Source of the DNA: Lachnospiraceae bacterium
GTDB taxonomy: Bacteria > Bacillota > Clostridia > Lachnospirales > Lachnospiraceae
Direction: 5' to 3'
Assembly (NCBI GenBank): GCA_017619635.1
Contig: JAFZRZ010000050.1
Location: 1-38,725 of the forward strand
Length of the DNA: 38,725 bases
In this document: positions 25,048-32,288 of the stretch, in pieces
Layout of the letters: every line of letters begins with the position of its first letter
Numbering within the stretch: position 1 is the stretch's first letter
The notes under the pieces: generated by a model
The model's input: only the letters and a program-made list of their open reading frames with translations
What the model was told of the DNA's origin: nothing
Databases searched by the model: none
Program-made: the position numbers and the translations under genes

Positions 25048-25884
25048 TCAATCCTCCTCTATGACCGGTTCCTCGGCATAGTATGAACCGATCAGTCTCA
25101 CAGATTCACAGTATCTGTTCATCTCATCTATAATACCACTTCCCTCTATTGAACGCATTCTGCCTTCAAGCTCGATATAGAAATAGTACTGCCACTGAAC
25201 ACCTTTTATTCTGCGGCTTCTTATCACTCTCATGTTGAACCGGTGATCTCCTATGATCCCTATGGCTTTAGCAAGTGCTCCGGCTTCATGTCTTACCGTG
25301 AATATCATGATGCAGGCATCATGCATGTTTTTACTGCACTGGGTAAGCTCCTCTTTTGAAAATACGGCAAATCTGGTCGTATTCATCTTGTCTTTATTGA
25401 TATCCGACTGAAGAACGCTTAGTCCGTAAAGATCCGCAGTCTTTTTACTGGCTATCGCACCGACACTCTTATCTGACAGTTTTGAGACCTCCAGAGCTGC
25501 TCTTGCGGTATTTGTGGACTGTTCTATTGACATGCCGTGTTCGTCAATATAGTCCATGCACTGCTCAAGAGCCTGAGGATGACTTATCACCTTTTTTATA
25601 TCAGATACCGAACTTCCCGTTATTCCCAAAAGATTCTGGGATACCCTTAATGGATATACTCCGCTTACTTTAAGATCTCCTTCATACATTAGATCCGTGA
25701 CCTGACCCACTTCTCCTGCATAACTGTTCTCTATGGGAAGCACAGCAGCATCACAGATCCCGTCTTTTACTTTTTCATAAGCCTCTGAAAAGCTCTTACA
25801 GGTTACCATCTCCTCACCGGAAAAAATCTTTTCCGCAGCTATTGATGCAAATGACCCCTCAATTCCGCTATAAGCAATCTTCAT
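25048..25884 (-). CDS. pheA: Prephenate dehydratase with C-terminal ACT domain
   Basis: The 278-residue protein converts prephenate to phenylpyruvate, the committed phenylalanine step. The catalytic domain (1-180) shows YSGIEGSFASIAA, LPIENSYAGEV, VISHPQALEQC and the NTTRFAVF motif with the catalytic Thr-Arg-Phe. The ACT domain follows: the GALxxA motif is present (EAGALAKAIGII), but the usual ESRP is RSRR (VIRSRRIKG), which may change Phe feedback. There is no N-terminal chorismate mutase, unlike the E. coli bifunctional protein. ATG 25884 has GAGGAAG upstream. It is the first enzyme gene after the Phe/Tyr-rich leader and its terminator, so the whole run to aroF is probably governed by that attenuator. 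Confidence 0.94.
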   Translation of the reverse strand: MKIAYSGIEGSFASIAAEKIFSGEEMVTCKSFSEAYEKVKDGICDAAVLPIENSYAGEVGQVTDLMYEGDLKVSGVYPLRVSQNLLGITGSSVSDIKKVISHPQALEQCMDYIDEHGMSIEQSTNTARAALEVSKLSDKSVGAIASKKTADLYGLSVLQSDINKDKMNTTRFAVFSKEELTQCSKNMHDACIMIFTVRHEAGALAKAIGIIGDHRFNMRVIRSRRIKGVQWQYYFYIELEGRMRSIEGSGIIDEMNRYCESVRLIGSYYAEEPVIEED

Positions 25885-25905
25885 GATCTTCCTCACTGTC
25901 CTAAG

Positions 25906-25944
25906 CAAAAAAATAAGGGCCCTATCCGGCAAAGGATAGAGCCC
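25906..25944 (-). terminator. Attenuator terminator in the pheA leader
   Basis: Minus strand: GGGCTCTATCC (25944-25934) pairs with GGATAGGGCCC (25927-25917), 11 bp with one G-U, around a TTTGCC loop, followed by TTATTTTTTTG. It lies 22 bases before the pheA start codon and 22 bases after the leader peptide stop. The loop and first bases of its right arm (CTTTGCCGG) can instead pair with CCGGC-T-AAAG at the leader stop codon, which would prevent the terminator from folding. Confidence 0.88.
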
Positions 25945-25965
25945 ATCTAATCGATCCCCTACACT

Positions 25966-26082
25966 TTAGCCGGCGTGGTTTATGCTGTCATAATAAAAGT
26001 AAAACCCAAAAAAGCTTGCCCAAAAGCAAGCCTGGCTAAAGTAAAAGTATGAACTTGTGACTTTTTTGATAAGTCTGTTCAT
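25966..26082 (-). CDS. Aromatic-rich leader peptide of the pheA attenuator
   Basis: A 38-codon ORF starts with ATG at 26082 and ends with TAA at 25966. It begins MNRLIKKVTSSYFYFSQACF, continues WASFFGFYFYYDSI and ends NHAG. It has 7 Phe, 5 Tyr and 1 Trp codons, most in two clusters (codons 12-15 and 24-31). All seven Phe codons are TTT. Codons 14-17 (ACTTTAGCC) are perfectly complementary to the bases around its own stop codon (GGCTAAAGT). This is the design of pheL/trpL-type leader peptides: ribosome stalling at uncharged Phe or Tyr tRNA would free the stop-codon segment to form an antiterminator. The ribosome site is weak (GGGA 7 bases upstream). It follows the degV stop codon by 16 bases. 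It is too short and low in complexity to be found by similarity search. Confidence 0.85.
   Translation of the reverse strand: MNRLIKKVTSSYFYFSQACFWASFFGFYFYYDSINHAG
26008..26031 (-). terminator. Terminator-like hairpin inside the leader peptide ORF
   Basis: Minus strand: GCTTGC (26031-26026), loop TTTTGG, GCAAGC (26019-26014), then TTTTTT. The stem extends to 8 bp with a G-U pair. It lies within codons 18-25 of the leader. It may act as a polymerase pause site that keeps RNA polymerase in step with the leading ribosome, or end transcripts that are not translated. It may also terminate the degV transcript. Confidence 0.6.
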
Positions 26083-26098
26083 GTTCTTGTCCCAAAGA

Positions 26099-26953
26099 TT
26101 ATTTCTCAAAGTATCCGAGTATTATTGAATCCGGACCTGTATATGTACCGATAGTAGAACCTATGCTCACAACCTTCCAGTTTTCAAGATTGATATTGCC
26201 GTTTGTCTTACTGGTCTCAACAAAGATATTAAGCATATCTTTTTCATTTCCCGCATAACCGATAGCAACAGGTTTCTCGAGATCAACTCCGGTCTCACTC
26301 TCTCTTAATATCTTAAGAGTTGATTCAACCGCATTCTTTCTGCCTCTGGCTTTTGTAGCCACCTCGACCTTACCGTCTACAAGCGTGATAACAGGCTTGA
26401 TCGAAAGAGCACTTCCGAATACTGCAGCTGCTGCAGATATCCTTCCGCCCTTCTTTAAATATTCCAGAGTATCGAGAGGTCCTACGAGTTTGAGTTTCTT
26501 CTTATCATTCTCGAGTGTCTCAACTATCTTATCATATTCCATACCGCTGTCAACAAGTTTCAATGCATAATCCACAAATATCTGCTCTGATACTGTAGCC
26601 ATAAAACTGTCGATCACAGTAACGTCTTTATCAAAATTTGATGCTGCGATACATGCACTCTGATATGTTCCTGACAAACCGCTTGATAAAGTTATGATGA
26701 TGACTTTCTCACCGTTGTCGAGCGCTTTTTGTATCTCTTCTTCGAAAGCAAAAGGAGTAACCTGGCTTGTCTTTGGAAGTATGTCACCACCTGTAAGTTT
26801 GTTGTAAAACTCTTCGTTAGTGATTGTAACTCCGTCCTGGAATTCCTCTTCTCCGAATCTTATTGTAAGCGGTAATATGCTAAGATTCGCCGGTACCTTG
26901 TCATTATTGGGTATGTCCGAAGCCGAATCTGTTATTATTCTTATCTTTTCCAT
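26099..26953 (-). CDS. DegV family protein (fatty-acid binding)
   Basis: The 284-residue protein begins IRIITDSASDIP, the DegV signature, and continues with LPLTIRFGEEEFQDGV, TSQVTPFAFEEE, ITLSSGLSGTYQSA and the late GYAGNEKD and TIGTYTGPDSI motifs. DegV proteins bind a single fatty acid; related FakB proteins hand it to a fatty-acid kinase, but no kinase gene is nearby, so the exact role is open. GGAG precedes the ATG. It has its own promoter, and the pheA leader begins 16 bases after its stop, so part of the leader RNA could come from degV transcripts. Confidence 0.93.
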   Translation of the reverse strand: MEKIRIITDSASDIPNNDKVPANLSILPLTIRFGEEEFQDGVTITNEEFYNKLTGGDILPKTSQVTPFAFEEEIQKALDNGEKVIIITLSSGLSGTYQSACIAASNFDKDVTVIDSFMATVSEQIFVDYALKLVDSGMEYDKIVETLENDKKKLKLVGPLDTLEYLKKGGRISAAAAVFGSALSIKPVITLVDGKVEVATKARGRKNAVESTLKILRESETGVDLEKPVAIGYAGNEKDMLNIFVETSKTNGNINLENWKVVSIGSTIGTYTGPDSIILGYFEK

Positions 26954-26986
26954 CTTATATATCTCCGTTTATGCACAACTTTTATT

Positions 26987-27016
26987 ATATTACATGACTT
27001 AGTTGGCATATGTCAA
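26987..27016 (-). promoter_or_regulatory. Promoter of degV
   Basis: Minus strand: perfect -35 TTGACA (27016-27011), an 18-bp spacer and -10 TAATAT (26992-26987). A TATAAT slightly downstream gives a longer 21-bp spacing and is less likely. Confidence 0.6.
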
Positions 27017-27026
27017 CAACATAGTT

Positions 27027-27527
27027 TTAAAAACTACATAAATCTAATTCCATTGGAGTATATATGATGCCGTCGCTTCCAGTAAGCTGTTCGTCAGTGG
27101 CTTTAAACCCCATTTTCTCATAAAAAGGGATGCCGTACGGCGAGGAATGAACGGTTAATGTCTTATAATCCGTCTTATTAAGAAGGTATTCTTTTACTGT
27201 TAATATGAGCTTTGTCGCTATTCCCTGTCTGTGATAAGAATCATTAACAAACAACAGTGAAAGATGATTTCCGCTCCTAACTGATGTGACACCTATGATC
27301 TCATCATTTAACATTGCCACATATACTATGTATTTACCTGCTTTAAAGACTTTTTCAAGAGACGGACTTGTCAAAAATTCTGCAAAACTGTCTATTCCTT
27401 TTTGTCCGTACTCTTTTGCTTCATATTTCATGAATACTCTGAATGCGAGTTCTGTTGCTTCAAACCACCTGTCTTTGGCACACGGAACTATATCGTAAAC
27501 GGTTCCGTCCTTCATTGATGTTCTCAT
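27027..27527 (-). CDS. GNAT-family N-acetyltransferase
   Basis: The 166-residue protein has the GNAT core: VYVAMLNDEIIGVTSVR on the central strands, LLFVNDSYHRQGIATKLI with the acetyl-CoA pyrophosphate loop (HRQGIA), and the closing YEKMGFK segment. The acceptor substrate is unknown. The ATG overlaps the metG stop by one base (TGATG), so it is translated by coupling with metG. GGAG lies 14 bases upstream, too far for a good independent site. Confidence 0.88.
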   Translation of the reverse strand: MRTSMKDGTVYDIVPCAKDRWFEATELAFRVFMKYEAKEYGQKGIDSFAEFLTSPSLEKVFKAGKYIVYVAMLNDEIIGVTSVRSGNHLSLLFVNDSYHRQGIATKLILTVKEYLLNKTDYKTLTVHSSPYGIPFYEKMGFKATDEQLTGSDGIIYTPMELDLCSF

Positions 27528-29503
27528 CAGCAGATCTCTGCTCCGGAAGGCATATCCTTTTCAGGAGTGAGAAGTGCGAGATTTCCTTCTGCATCCTCCG
27601 CACAAAGAAGCATTCCCTCAGAAACCACACCCGCTAAAGTTGCAGGCTTTAAGTTGGTAAGGACCATTACCTTCTTTCCGACCATCTCTTCTGCAGAGTA
27701 ATACTGCTTTATGCCGGATACTATCTGTTTAACTTCGCTTCCGATCTTAACCTGTGAGCAGAGAAGCTTCTTTGACTTGGGTACTTCCTCACATTTAATT
27801 ATCTTACCTACTCTGAACTGAAGCTTTGCGAAATCATCATATGTGATCTCAGGTTTCTTATCTATATCGATAACCTCTTCGTCAGCCTCGGCAACAATGC
27901 CGTTCTCACGCTCATATTCCGCTCTCTGAGCTGCCTGTATCTCTTCAACCTTTGCCATTACTTCCTTAAGATCAAGTCTTGCAAAGAGTATCTCTGGCTT
28001 GTCGGTCACCTTAGCACCCGACTCATAAAGACCGTATTTATCAAGATCATCAAAATTTCTTTCCTCTGCGTTCATCTGAGCAAGGATCCTGCCGGCTGTT
28101 TCAGGCATATAAGGGATAAGAAGATTAGCTCCTATGCAGATGGATTCTGTAAGATTGTACATTACCTCAGCCAGGCGGTCTTTCTTTGCCTCATCCTTGG
28201 CAAGAACCCATGGCTCTGTCTCATCTATGTATTTATTGCATCTTCTGAACAATGAAAGTACTTCACTGAGTGCATCGGCAACATGCATGTCATCCATACG
28301 CGCCTGTGCCTTGTCTCTTGTTGCGCAGACAACAGCTTTAAGATCTTCATCAACTGCATCGGTAACTCCGGTCTTTGTAACAACACCGCCAAAATACTTG
28401 TTGCTCATGGAGATCGTTCTGTTCACAAGGTTTCCTATGATATTTGCAAGATCTGAGTTGAATCTCTCAACAACAAGATCCCATGTGATGGTTCCGTCGT
28501 TTTCATAAGGCATCTCATGGAGCACGAAATATCTGACAGCATCCACACCGAACATATCAGCAAGGTCATCGGCATAGATAACGTTTCCGCGTGATTTACT
28601 CATCTTCTCTCCGCCCTGTAACAACCACGGATGTCCGAATACCTGCTTGGGAAGCGGCTCACCAAGTGCCATTAAGAATATAGGCCAGTAGATTGTATGG
28701 AATCTGATGATATCTTTTCCAATAAGATGAAGATCAGCGGGCCAGAGCTTCTTATACTGCTCGGTGCTGTTGCCTTCAGCATCATAACCTATACCGGTTA
28801 TATAGTTGGAAAGAGCATCAAGCCATACATATACAACATGTTTATCATCAAAATCTACAGGGATACCCCATTTAAAGCTGGTCCTTGACACACACAGATC
28901 CTGAAGACCCGGAAGAAGGAAGTTGTTCATCATCTCATTCTTCCTTGATACAGGCTGTATGAATTCAGGATGTGTATTGATATAATCTATGAGTCTGTCG
29001 GCATATTTACTCATCTTGAAGAAATAAGCTTCTTCCTCTGCAGGTGTGACTTCACGACCACAGTCGGGACACTTTCCATCAACAAGCTGACTCTCTGTCC
29101 AGAATGACTCACAGGGAGTACAGTACATGCCTTTATAAGATCCCTTATATATATCACCCTGATCATAGAAACGCTTGAACATCTTCTGAACCTGCTTCTC
29201 ATGATCGGCATCTGTTGTCCTTATGAACTTATCATAAGAGATATTGAGTGTTTTGCAGATATCCTTGATTATATCCGATACATTGTCAACAAACTCCTTG
29301 GGAGTTATGCCTGCTGCCTTAGCCTTTTCCTCAATCTTCTGACCATGCTCATCGGTTCCTGTCTGGAAGAAAACATCATAACCCTGCTGTCTCTTGTATC
29401 TGGCGATCGCATCCGCCATCACTATCTCATACGAGTTGCCTATATGAGGCTTTCCGGATGTATATGCGATAGCTGTTGTTAAATAGTATTTTCCTCTGTT
29501 CAT
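27527..29503 (-). CDS. metG: Methionyl-tRNA synthetase
   Basis: The 658-residue enzyme charges tRNA-Met. The class I motifs are KPHIGNSYE (HIGH type, near residue 20) and EKMSKSRGNV. Between them is a zinc knuckle (CTPCESFW ... CPDCG), followed by an anticodon-binding helical domain (IIGNLVNRT, YIDETEPWVLAKD). The C-terminal 100 residues form a tRNA-binding OB fold (DFAKLQFRVGKIIKCEEVPKS, in parts; LKPATLAGVVSEGMLL), as in the dimeric long form. The ATG at 29503 has GAAAGG upstream; the longer frame has no ribosome site and adds no conserved sequence. There is no T-box motif in its leader. Confidence 0.96.
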   Translation of the reverse strand: MNRGKYYLTTAIAYTSGKPHIGNSYEIVMADAIARYKRQQGYDVFFQTGTDEHGQKIEEKAKAAGITPKEFVDNVSDIIKDICKTLNISYDKFIRTTDADHEKQVQKMFKRFYDQGDIYKGSYKGMYCTPCESFWTESQLVDGKCPDCGREVTPAEEEAYFFKMSKYADRLIDYINTHPEFIQPVSRKNEMMNNFLLPGLQDLCVSRTSFKWGIPVDFDDKHVVYVWLDALSNYITGIGYDAEGNSTEQYKKLWPADLHLIGKDIIRFHTIYWPIFLMALGEPLPKQVFGHPWLLQGGEKMSKSRGNVIYADDLADMFGVDAVRYFVLHEMPYENDGTITWDLVVERFNSDLANIIGNLVNRTISMSNKYFGGVVTKTGVTDAVDEDLKAVVCATRDKAQARMDDMHVADALSEVLSLFRRCNKYIDETEPWVLAKDEAKKDRLAEVMYNLTESICIGANLLIPYMPETAGRILAQMNAEERNFDDLDKYGLYESGAKVTDKPEILFARLDLKEVMAKVEEIQAAQRAEYERENGIVAEADEEVIDIDKKPEITYDDFAKLQFRVGKIIKCEEVPKSKKLLCSQVKIGSEVKQIVSGIKQYYSAEEMVGKKVMVLTNLKPATLAGVVSEGMLLCAEDAEGNLALLTPEKDMPSGAEIC

Positions 29504-29587
29504 AATATATAGCCTTTCATTTGAATTATTGTTCATTATCCCATGTGCCAAATGACACATTGTTTATTCTATCATAGTTTTTTCGTT

Positions 29588-29630
29588 AAAAAAAGACAAC
29601 CGGTTCATCAAATATGACTACCGGTCGTCT
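29588..29630 (-). terminator. Terminator of the amino-acid binding protein gene
   Basis: Minus strand: GACGACCGGT pairs with ACCGGTTGTC (one G-U) around a loop of about 15 bases, followed by TTTTTTT. It lies shortly after the stop codon at 29669 and separates the gene from metG. Confidence 0.85.
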
Positions 29631-29668
29631 TAAAAAATCTTTATCTCATTATAAGGATAAACAATTTA

Positions 29669-30421
29669 TTATTCAGCCTCTGAATAGCTTACGCTCCACT
29701 CAGAAATGGTTCCGTCTGCAAGCATCTTTTCGATAGATGCATTGATCTTGTCAAGAAGCTCTGTGTTACCCTTCTTAACTGCGATACCATACTCTTCTGT
29801 TTCAAATGCGCTGGGATCCTCAACTATCTTTAAGTTCGGATTGTCCTTTACATACTTCTGAGCTGTTGCAGAATCGATGACAACTACGTCACATTTTCCG
29901 TTATTAAGTTCAAGGATAGCTTCTGTACCCTTCTTGAATGCTTCATAATCATATCCGAGATCCTGTACGCAAAGCTCACCTGTGTATCCCTGGATAACAA
30001 CTATCTTCTTGCCTGCCATATCTGCAGCACTCTTGATATCAGAGTTCTGATCAACGATCATAACCTGAGTTGCTGTGTAATAAGGAACAGAGAAATCTAC
30101 AGACTTAGCTCTCTCCTCTGTGATCGTCATACCTGAGATAACAGCATCAACCTGACCGTTCTCAAGAGCGATGAGCAGTGAATCGAATTCCATGTTTTCG
30201 ATGGAAACTTCCAATCCATTCTGAGCGCCGAATTCTTTTACGATCGCCATATCGATACCGTCGTACTCACCGATAACACCTGCAGCGGTAACATACTCAA
30301 ATGGCGGGAATTCTGCATTGGTACCGAATTTTACTGCTGATGATGCTTTAGAACCGCCACAACCGGTCAACATGACTACCATCATTGCTGTTAAAAGCAT
30401 TAATGAAACTAACTTTTTCAT
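29669..30421 (-). CDS. Polar amino-acid ABC transporter substrate-binding lipoprotein
   Basis: The 250-residue protein has a lipoprotein signal peptide (MMVVMLTGC, lipidated Cys21) and the family-3 solute-binding fold: FGTNAEFPPFEY, GEYDGIDMAIVKEF, DAVISGMTITEERAKSVDFS, VIQGYTGE and IVEDPSAFETEEYGIAVKKG. It would capture a polar amino acid or cystine outside the cell and pass it to the permease/ATPase pair encoded some 400 bases upstream on the same strand. AGGAGAAG precedes the ATG. It has its own promoter and terminator, which would let the binding protein be made in excess over the membrane parts. Confidence 0.92.
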   Translation of the reverse strand: MKKLVSLMLLTAMMVVMLTGCGGSKASSAVKFGTNAEFPPFEYVTAAGVIGEYDGIDMAIVKEFGAQNGLEVSIENMEFDSLLIALENGQVDAVISGMTITEERAKSVDFSVPYYTATQVMIVDQNSDIKSAADMAGKKIVVIQGYTGELCVQDLGYDYEAFKKGTEAILELNNGKCDVVVIDSATAQKYVKDNPNLKIVEDPSAFETEEYGIAVKKGNTELLDKINASIEKMLADGTISEWSVSYSEAE

Positions 30422-30499
30422 GATCTTCTCCTCTTTCTGTTTTTGTTTTTCCCATACTTTTACTATCTTTATAAGCAAAATCTGATAAAGATAAACAGT

Positions 30500-30527
30500 A
30501 GTTTAGCAAATTATACGATTATGTCAA
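30500..30527 (-). promoter_or_regulatory. Promoter of the amino-acid binding protein gene
   Basis: Minus strand: perfect -35 TTGACA (30527-30522), a 16-bp spacer and -10 TAAACT (30505-30500). The leader from there to the ATG is about 70-75 bases. Confidence 0.55.
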
Positions 30528-30537
30528 GTTTTTAGCA

Positions 30538-30571
30538 TGAAAATAGCCCGGGTGGCAATTCCCGGGCTATC
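30538..30571 (-). terminator. GC-rich hairpin upstream of the binding-protein promoter
   Basis: Minus strand: ATAGCCCGGG pairs perfectly with CCCGGGCTAT (10 bp) around an 8-base loop, followed by TTTTC. It is a probable intrinsic terminator with a short T run, placed just before the -35 box of the next gene. Confidence 0.65.
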
Positions 30572-30594
30572 TCCTGTGCGTACACACATTACCT

Positions 30595-30660
30595 TCAATA
30601 GTATTCATGCGATTCCATGTCCTTCAGTGAATATATACTACCAAAAGAAGTGTAATACAT
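30595..30660 (-). CDS. Possible 21-residue Tyr-rich small ORF
   Basis: An ATG at 30660 opens 21 codons, MYYTSFGSIYSLKDMESHEY plus a final Y, ending in TGA at 30595. Five residues are Tyr, and the frame stops about 25 bases before the GC-rich hairpin at 30571-30538. This recalls a leader peptide, but there is no ribosome site, I found no alternative antiterminator pairing, and the binding protein has its own promoter downstream. It may be chance. Confidence 0.2.
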   Translation of the reverse strand: MYYTSFGSIYSLKDMESHEYY

Positions 30661-30758
30661 CTGATACACAAATCACACAATTCGAAAAATAAATTTGATT
30701 TTCTATTAAGTATTAATCAAAATCGTCGATTTGTTTATATCAAGTCTAATATGCTAAT

Positions 30759-30797
30759 CAAAAAAGACAATGAATCGGTTTGATACAATTCACTGCC
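30759..30797 (-). terminator. Terminator of the amino-acid transporter ATPase gene
   Basis: Minus strand: GGCAGTGAAT pairs with ATTCATTGTC (two G-U pairs) around a loop of about 13 bases, followed by TTTTTTG. It starts about 14 bases after the stop codon. Confidence 0.7.
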
Positions 30798-30810
30798 TTT
30801 AACTGTTCTA

Positions 30811-31551
30811 TTAGATAAGCACCTTACTTAAGAAAACTTTCGTTCTTTCCTGCTTGGGATTGTCAAAAACTTCTCTGGGTTCTCCGCTTTCGAGTACCTT
30901 TCCTTCATCGATAAATAAAAGTCTGGTTCCAACTTCCTTGGCAAAGCCCATCTCATGAGTTACAACGACCATTGTCATACCGCTTTTTGCAAGGTTTTTC
31001 ATAACATCCAGAACCTCACCTACCATTTCAGGATCAAGTGCAGATGTCGGCTCGTCAAAAAGCATGATCTCAGGTTCCATCGCCAGTGATCTTGCAATGG
31101 CAATACGCTGCTTCTGTCCGCCTGAAAGAGAACCTGGATATGCATCCGCTTTCTCTGAAAGTCCTACTATATTAAGCAGTTCCATTGCTTTTTCATTGGC
31201 CTGTTCAGGTGTCATCTTTCCCAGTTTCACCGGAGCAAGAGTAATGTTTTGCATTACCGTAAGATGCGGGAACAGGTTAAAATGCTGGAATACCATACCC
31301 ATCTTTTGTCTTACCAGATTAACATCTACCTTGGGAAGATTTATCTGTTCACCGTCTATTATGACTTCACCGTCATCCGGTGTCTCCAAAAGATTTAGAC
31401 ACCTTAAAAAAGTGCTCTTTCCGGATCCTGACGGTCCGATAACAACAACAACTTCACCTTCATCTATCTCTTCTGTGATACCTGCAAGGACTTCCTTGCC
31501 ATCAAAGCTCTTATGCAGATTGTTTACCTTTATTACTGCTTTGCCATCCAT
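30811..31551 (-). CDS. Polar amino-acid ABC transporter ATPase (GlnQ/HisP type)
   Basis: The 246-residue protein has Walker [11 protein letters not shown], the Q-loop [11 protein letters not shown], the signature [17 protein letters not shown], Walker [20 protein letters not shown] and the H-loop VVTHEMGFA. The LNLLE and EMVGEVL stretches are typical of the polar amino-acid uptake subfamily. It is 17 bases after the permease gene and has AAGGAG before the ATG. With the permease and the downstream lipoprotein it makes one importer; the exact amino acid is not fixed by sequence. Confidence 0.94.
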   Translation of the reverse strand: MDGKAVIKVNNLHKSFDGKEVLAGITEEIDEGEVVVVIGPSGSGKSTFLRCLNLLETPDDGEVIIDGEQINLPKVDVNLVRQKMGMVFQHFNLFPHLTVMQNITLAPVKLGKMTPEQANEKAMELLNIVGLSEKADAYPGSLSGGQKQRIAIARSLAMEPEIMLFDEPTSALDPEMVGEVLDVMKNLAKSGMTMVVVTHEMGFAKEVGTRLLFIDEGKVLESGEPREVFDNPKQERTKVFLSKVLI

Positions 31552-31568
31552 AGAAAATTCTCCTTGAA

Positions 31569-32258
31569 TTATCTTTTATCCGACTTTCTTAAATGATCCT
31601 CATACTTTGCAAGCGCAAGTGTAAGAATCTTAATCAGCACAAAATAAATGATCGCTGTACCGATAAGAGGCATAAATGCTTCATATGTGGCACTCTTTAT
31701 AAAATCTCCGGCTTTCTGTATATCCATGAGTCCTACATATCCGACGATTGCGGTCTCTTTTATGAGAGTGATGAACTCATTACACATGGCAGGGAATATG
31801 TTCTTTACAGCCTGAGGCACCACGATCTCCATCATGGTCTGTTTTGCATTAAGGCCCAGAGAACGTCCTGCTTCCGTCTGTCCTTTATCAATAGAAAGGA
31901 TACCGGCCCTAATGATCTCTGAAACGTATGCACCCGAGTTGATACCGAATGCGATAGCCGCAATGATCCACTTCTCCCAGTTTACCGTAGCAAATATAAC
32001 AAAGTATATGATCATAAGCTGTGTAACGGAGGGTGTTCCTCTGATCACATCCGTATAGACCTTACCTATTATATTGAGAAACTTTTTATTTGACAGATTG
32101 CATATCGCGATCAGAAATCCTATTATGATTCCCAAAAGTGCCGCCAAAAGAGAAACCTTTATGGTTATCCCTATACCTTTTAACAGCAAAAGATATCTGT
32201 CATCCTTTAAAAAACATCTTGCAAATGTATCAACTACATCTGCCCACCATTCTGTCAT
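31569..32258 (-). CDS. Polar amino-acid ABC transporter permease
   Basis: The 229-residue membrane protein has about five hydrophobic helices and the HisM/GlnP-family landmarks: [45 protein letters not shown] (the EAA coupling loop to the ATPase) and [19 protein letters not shown] homodimer is likely, since only one permease gene is present. AAGAGGT lies before the ATG. The gap to the glycosidase-like gene upstream is 30 bases without a terminator, so read-through from that gene and pncB is likely. Confidence 0.92.
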   Translation of the reverse strand: MTEWWADVVDTFARCFLKDDRYLLLLKGIGITIKVSLLAALLGIIIGFLIAICNLSNKKFLNIIGKVYTDVIRGTPSVTQLMIIYFVIFATVNWEKWIIAAIAFGINSGAYVSEIIRAGILSIDKGQTEAGRSLGLNAKQTMMEIVVPQAVKNIFPAMCNEFITLIKETAIVGYVGLMDIQKAGDFIKSATYEAFMPLIGTAIIYFVLIKILTLALAKYEDHLRKSDKR

Positions 32259-32288
32259 AAACTTTACCTCTTAATATGAGCTGTTATC

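Larger units (their letters stand above)
30422..30810 (-). other. 389-base intergenic region between ATPase and binding-protein genes
   Basis: Read on the minus strand, this stretch holds, in order: the terminator of the ATPase gene; a possible promoter (TTGATT, 16-bp spacer, TATAAA, about 30760-30730); a TTTGATT/AATCAAA inverted repeat; a 21-codon frame; a second GC-rich hairpin with a short T run; and the promoter of the binding protein. No known riboswitch or T-box motif was seen. The tandem terminator arrangement is more than two adjoining genes would need, so a small RNA or regulatory leader is possible. Confidence 0.4.

Noticed and set aside
25885..26098. T-box or metabolite riboswitch in front of pheA
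   Set aside because: The long-range GGCTAAAGT/ACTTTAGCC pairing first looked like an aptamer, but no T-box (TGGNACCGCG-like), SAM, lysine, glycine, TPP or c-di-GMP core is present, and an in-frame aromatic-rich peptide explains the layout better.
29504..29668. T-box leader of metG
   Set aside because: Only a weak ATGTG/CACAT inverted repeat is found after the upstream terminator; the conserved T-box sequence is absent.
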